From Hyparrhenia diplandra (taxonomy: Eukaryota > Streptophyta > Magnoliopsida > Poales > Poaceae), in the NCBI GenBank assembly GCA_015847255.1, contig JADLZK010012320.1, positions 52,396 to 116,395 of the forward strand: a stretch of DNA of 64,000 bases. The letters run 5' to 3'. Positions 58,990-64,000 of the stretch are shown piece by piece. Position 1 is the stretch's first letter; each line of letters begins with the position of its first letter. Below the pieces are notes generated by a model. It had not been told where the DNA came from. It ran no database searches and worked only from the letters and a program-made list of their open reading frames with translations. The position numbers were made by a program, and so were the translations under genes.

Positions 58990-61451
58990 CATACTTCTCC
59001 ATGTGCTGAAATTGTTGCTCCAGAGCATCAGATGTTACTACCCACACTTTAGGGCAGCCATCAGCCACCAAAGCCGACCTGCATATGGTGAGAAAGAACC
59101 AGCAAAAACACTCAGTAACTACATTATGTATTTCATTTGTTTCCAGATGTGAATTCATTTCAAGAATATTTGCTTCAAAAATCATGTGCCAGCCTCTTGA
59201 TGAAATGGGAACAAAGCGCATTACTTTTCGATTAGCAAAATGCTCCTATTGATTGTACATCTTTTTGCAAAACCCCTTTCCATAGAATCTCCAATCAAAG
59301 ATTCAAACAGTTGGTTATGACAGCTAGGATTAAGATGTACCACTATGGCCACCGTGGTACCTGCATGCTGGAACTGGCTCAATTATTTTTCCAACATTTC
59401 TATCTTTTTAAGTCATATACGCATTCATAAAATAGGGCTTTTTGCACACACACTGATGAGTAGCATCATAATTCTGTACAAGGAACTCTAACCATGTTTC
59501 TGATGTGCAATTCAAAATGCACCTCCTTCTCAATCCAAGAATCAGCAGATAAATCGGCAGAATATACAACATCGACCCTGTTCGATGAGGCAAAATTTGT
59601 TTGTTAGGTTTTTCTAATAACAACCTCCATTTATTTTATCAGTCAGGTCTCTTTGCAGGATCAGTATGTAATGCAAAGAGTAAAATGCTAGCCAAAAAGT
59701 CTTATTTTATAGCTTTCTCTACCCTTTATATGTTTCCTTATGTGAAAGCCCTGAGTTGGCGGCATCAAATACCACTACAACTTTTTACCTCTGCAATATG
59801 ATTGTGACAAATGATATAAAAATAGCCAGCATAAGATTTGACATGGGCACACAGAAATTAAGGAAATTAAAAATTGCTGGAGAAAATTAAGGGAAATGGT
59901 ATTGAAATCAGACAAAGAAAACCTGATTGAGTTATGTTCCAGACTTGGTTAGTTACATTCATTAGTAAGCTGTGATTAAATTTCCTATAAATCGTAGTAC
60001 ACTAGGTAGTTCAACTCATATCAGCTTTAAGTTATCCGTAAGTAGGGAAACATAATTAGGAGCCTTTCTCTTTGAGAAACTCCTCAACTGAGGCATTTTC
60101 ATTATTATAACAGGTTTAACCTTTGGTCCAGACCTCTTACTGCACTGAAGGATACCAGCTCATCAATGAGCATTTGTCTAGCAATTTCTTGTCTCCCATT
60201 CATGAAATCCTTCTTGAGCTTTCGCAGTAGCCACATACATTGTAGCCATCCACGAGAATAACTGGTGAAGCAATTTCCAAACCCCTCATTTGTCCTAGAT
60301 TAAATGAAAAAGTAAAGTCAGGAACTCAGCATGATCATTTGAATCACCATTGATTTTAAGAGAAAAAGAGTGAAATCTTGATTTGAAAGGAAGAACAAGC
60401 CTGACAATTGAAGAGTGGAAGAAGGGTCCTCGTAGAAGTCTGTGTCATCAGGAAGCACTTCTTTTATTACTTTCTTTTTCCGGTACCTAGTAGCAGGCTG
60501 AGGTCCATTTGTTTTGCCTCCTTTCAAATTCCTGGGAAGAAAGGTTTAGGTACCTGTAACAACTAATGTGTTTTGCTCTGAAAATGATGCAACTACTGTG
60601 AATCCCAAACATATCTAACTAAAAATCATTGCATGCATCTGATAATGTGACCCCATGCTGGTCTGTAAATGCAAAAGGTTAACCTTGCATGCACTCAATG
60701 CAAGACACGAATTGAAGCAGCGGAGGCAGATGAGGCAATGTCAGTGTTGGAAAGGAAGTTTTAAAACTGAATGCTGGAAAAAGATACCTTCCAAAATTTT
60801 AGAATCCTCAAGTTCTGCTTAACATTAGATGTAATCCTAGGAGGCCGCGTCACCTACAAATAAGAGACATCATTGTTAGGATGCTCCGACCGTAGTCCTG
60901 ATCTGTCGCAAATTGCAGGAATCCTGACTACTTGGTCCAAGATAATTAGATAAGTGATCCCAATGTGTTCATAATCCCATTAACATTGATTTTCCTGGAA
61001 GACATATTCAACAATAGCAGGAAGCCAGGAACCAATAACATTGATTTTTCTGGAAGACATATTCAACAATAGCAGGAAGCCAGGAACCAATACCTTATAC
61101 CTCTATCTCCCTCCCTAACCACTCACTTGATTGAACCATATGCATCCATGAAATTTCCTTTTTTTCCCCCCCATTCATCCCACTTTTCATGATCCCAGTA
61201 AGCAGCGAATAAAACCCATCCGCAAAGAGCCCCCGTCGAGTTCATTCAGCAAGAAACAACGATTCGATTCTACGCACAGTCTCCCCCCTGCATTGCTCCA
61301 TCCAGGACGACTACCTCGCCCAGATCGGATGCCACGGAATCGAAATTCAGTAGGAAGTGGACTGGGCCGAGCGCCCGAGCCTGACCTTGTTGGTGCCCGC
61401 GGGGCCGCCGCCTCCTGCACGCCCTTGCTGTTGCCGCTGCTCTTTGGCCAT
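58990..61451 (-). CDS. YacP-like NYN-domain ribonuclease (DUF901), multi-exon
   Basis: NYN proteins have a PIN-like nuclease fold; the YacP type cleaves structured RNA, and plant members are often predicted to be plastid-targeted. The minus-strand ATG (61451) opens MAKEQRQQQGRAGGGGPAGT before a GTCAGG donor. Exon 2 (60853-60788) reads VTRPPRITSNVKQNLRILKF and WK; exon 3 (from 60531) GPQPATRYRKKKVIKEVLPD and DTDFYEDPSSTLQ; exon 4 (about 60299-60147) PVILVDGYNVCGY, KLKKDFMNGRQEIARQMLID and ELVSFSAV. A later exon (about 59600-59515) reads VDVVYSADLSADSWIEKEV and another (59079-58990) ALVADGCPKVWVVTSDALEQ and Q. The acidic LVDGYN motif of the fold is visible. The VVVFDA strand expected after exon 4 is not found and the C-terminus is not recognised. 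Frame shifts occur, for example an extra A in GGCAAAACA (about 60514). It converges on SEC62 within about 300 bp. Confidence 0.8.
60981..61090 (+). repeat. Near-perfect tandem duplication, two 55-bp units
   Basis: Units 60981-61035 and 61036-61090 both begin TAACATTGATTTT and end GGAAGCCAGGAACCAA; I see one C/T difference. They lie in the first intron of the NYN gene. The identity suggests a recent slip or an assembly duplication. Confidence 0.85.
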
Positions 61452-64000
61452 CGCCACCACGGTGGTAGCGGACGCAGAGTACGTGGCCGAGCCCGCCATC
61501 CCCTGCTCGCCGGCCACGCTGGCCCCCTGCCCTGCCGTGGCCTCCCCCTCTACGTTACGACGAGAGTACTTGTGGTGGAGACTGAACTGCAGCTTCGCGG
61601 GCAGGGAAGCCAGACAGCGAGACTGCGGGAGTGTGAGAGGGAAACTGATAGTCCGTCACTACTGCGCCGAAGGCGTATTACCCAGAAAACCGCCTCGGTG
61701 CCAATACCTCCGAGTAAAACACTTCACCCACGTTAATTGGAATAGAAAAATGAGCAAGCCAAAATCTTTGCCGTTATTTTTGGTTTGAAATGAGTAAAAA
61801 AGTACAAATACAAGTGTTGACCGAGTTATTATAGTAGAAAAATATAAAAATGTCTGGTGTTGTCACCTCGTGTTTGGACACCATTGTGGCCTGCCACAGT
61901 TTTTTCATGCTTGTGTTTGGTTTGACAACAAAGCTTTAGAGCATCTCCAGAGATTAGCTAAAATTCCTAGCTAAATGATTTAGGTAGATACAGCTAGCTA
62001 AAGGATGTGGAGATCCAACAACCTCTCCATCCATCCCTCCTCCGCTCCATTGTTCCGCTTAGGGGAACCTCACATGTCATCCATGCAGAGAACAAGATAA
62101 GCTAGCACAGTAGCGACTAGCTACAAATATAGCGAAGCAGTGCCTGCACCCATATGGGTGGCGGGATAGCTAAGCGGAAGGAGATAGCTAGTCTCTTGGT
62201 GCGTCTCAATGTCTAGCGTGCTTTAAATGCGCGTTAAATGCGGTCTTACGTCAAGCGAAAACTTCATGGTTTGCATTAAACGCCTAGTAGAGAGAAGGAA
62301 AAAGTTTCACCATGCCGTGATGAACCTTTTGGGCACTCAAGCTTCACATGTCGCTGGGAGACATGGTGAAATCCCCATTGAGGAGACGAGAAATAGTGTT
62401 TTAACATGGAACTATACAAATGAAAGCGGGTGCGATGAGAGAGAGGTTTGTGAGACCTACGTAGAGCCGTTATGAGCGTGTGCATTGAGAGATGCTTATT
62501 TCATGCCAGTTCCATAGCACAAAATTGGGAGATGGAAAGCGGCTCCACTTAAAATTGGCCTTATAATACAATTTGTGGTGTTTTGAAAATATAATATACC
62601 TATCCACCTCAAATTCAGCTAGCTTCTTTTGAGATGCTCTATAAAAGCCAGCAACAAAGCGCTTCCAGTTTGTGAAGTGACTACTATTATGCTTGCATAT
62701 ATCTGAGCGACAGTGTGTGGGTTCACGCAGTCACTGCCTTTGGTGCATAATGCATAGATTTCTTTACTACACATGACGAGATACAATGAGGTGCGCATGT
62801 CAATTTAGAAAGATATATAATGACTTACTAGACTTAGAGATTGAGCATGCTGATGCTTGATAATCCATGCCACCGAATTGTATAACTCACTAGCTTTTGA
62901 CGTAGAACTCATGGAGCATACTTATCACATGACATTATGCTACGACTAGTATTATGTGCTATCTATCCATCTGAAATTCTTATAAAGCATCGCTAGCTCT
63001 TTCTAGATATGTTCTTTTTACTATTATGCTAGTCTCACACTATTGCCCAGATATATAATAGTAAATTAAAAGTATTTTTAAGAAAGCCAACGCCTTATAG
63101 TTTGAGATGAGTATGCAATAGCTATTTGTGACCTCCGGGTGATCACTATCTGTTGATAATTGATGAGTTGAGTTCTGATTTGATGTAAACTGATAATTTG
63201 AGGATTTAGATAACGCCATCAAACTCAAGTTCAGTGACTCCTGACGAGCGTTATAGATCAGTTCGGTGATGAGTCCAATGACCGCAAAGCAAAGTCTGGA
63301 TTGACTTTTTCTCAGTTGCATGGGTGATAGATAGGGATACTCTGCCGATGTCTTTCTTTGTGGACGTGTCTCAGTGCGACACGTAGAGCCGGCCGGTGGC
63401 CTCGCATTGGGTGGCTTGGCTCTGGTCGACACACGCGTGCGTGAACTCTTCCCTCCTTCTCTTCTCCACTTCCATTGGCGTGCGCTTCCTAAACAGTACA
63501 AACACCATTTTGTTCTTCTGGTTCATGAGATATGGTGACTTGGGAGGCTATGATCTTAGCAGCAACCTGCAATCGCTACACAACGGCCAGAGGCAAGAGA
63601 GGTGTGTTTGGGCTCAGATCAGATCATAATGGTGATCCGATGATTAGAGATTATAGATGATGATGATCTATGATGAAAATGCATTGGACGGTTCCTCAAA
63701 ATCACCATCCAGCTCCTATGCAGAATGTCTCCAAAATGGTGTGCCAGATAATACTTTAATCTTTCCCATGGTGGGACACCTGGCTACATCCACACTGCAA
63801 AATTCCTCCCGGTTTTTGTTGGTTTCACTCCGGCTTGTTGGTTCCAAAGCGAAAGCCGCAGCCGCGATTGAGCCAATAAGCTTAACGAGAGCAAGCCCGG
63901 TCGGAGGCGCCAGCAGAAGAAACAACACCGATCGAGGTGTGGCGACGAAAGAGGCACCTGCGAGGAAGAAGCAGCTAGGGAGCAGCAACGCACAGCAGGC
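61452..64000. other. Right-end intergenic DNA
   Basis: No gene is recognised. A GC-rich leader upstream of the NYN gene runs to about 61700. From 61937 the text TTTAGAGCATCTCCAGAGAT matches the left end of a grass MITE family (compare 21210), with a possible reversed GATAGCTAGTCTCTTGGTG near 62182, but the right end is unclear. The minus-strand frame from the window edge to 63716 (LFLLLAPPTGLALVKLIGSI) is hydrophobic and could be a gene start continuing outside, without family evidence. Confidence 0.4.

Noticed and set aside
1..64000. An undescribed gene cluster or defence-like system
   Set aside because: Recognised genes belong to unrelated housekeeping families on both strands with ordinary spacing; nothing suggests a co-functioning novel system beyond the items listed.

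Overview
This window looks like nuclear DNA of a grass (Poaceae). Genes have introns with GT..AG borders and very GC-rich 5' coding ends. The proteins match plant families, several of them closest in my memory to rice. Intergenic DNA carries typical grass small transposons: a Stowaway-type MITE with TA duplications, PIF/Harbinger/Tourist-type elements with TAA/TTA duplications, a tRNA-type SINE and a copia-like LTR. No bacterial, viral, CRISPR or organellar signature was seen. All exon models were read by eye from splice sites and remembered family sequences, so boundaries are approximate unless stated.

Layout. 1-4.1 kb: AT-rich repeats, then a truncated FAD-oxidase/cyclopropane-fatty-acid-synthase fragment (-). 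4.2-6.3 kb: PPR gene (-), head to head with the kinetochore gene NUF2 (+, 6.7-10.8 kb). 12.0-14.1 kb: cytosolic ribosomal protein uL22/RPL17 (+) with a classical site II/telo-box promoter. 14.1-24.4 kb: accessory region with a diverged local duplication, a LINE-like tail, a GC-rich block, an LTR, an unrecognised small multi-exon candidate gene (18.36-19.15 kb) and a SINE nested in a MITE. 24.4-26.55 kb: FAR1-related (domesticated MULE transposase) gene (-). 29.1-35.3 kb: nuclear ion channel CASTOR (-). 35.8-41 kb: Harbinger-type element, a long foldback and a GC-rich block. 41.66-46.18 kb: LUC7-like U1 snRNP factor (+), convergent with plastid ribosomal protein bS6c (-, 46.96-48.05 kb). 50.2-51.2 kb: two-WHy-domain LEA14-type desiccation protein (+). 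54.2-58.7 kb: SEC62 (+), convergent with a YacP-like NYN nuclease gene (-, 59.0-61.45 kb). 61.5-64 kb: no gene recognised.

The genes are ordinary, mostly single-copy housekeeping functions: translation, splicing, chromosome segregation, protein translocation, RNA processing and symbiosis signalling. They do not form a pathway or cluster; this is a normal gene-island/transposon-island grass segment.

The dominant oddity is that every recognisable gene carries one to many 1-2 bp indels, largely in homopolymers, while splice sites and motifs stay recognisable. This fits an unpolished long-read assembly better than simultaneous decay of so many conserved genes. Intact reading frames therefore underestimate the gene content, and most genes here cannot be seen as single ORFs. 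I found no convincing undescribed biological system. The best candidates for novelty are the unrecognised 18.4-19.1 kb gene with duplicated exon-like modules and the 37.0-37.2 kb foldback.
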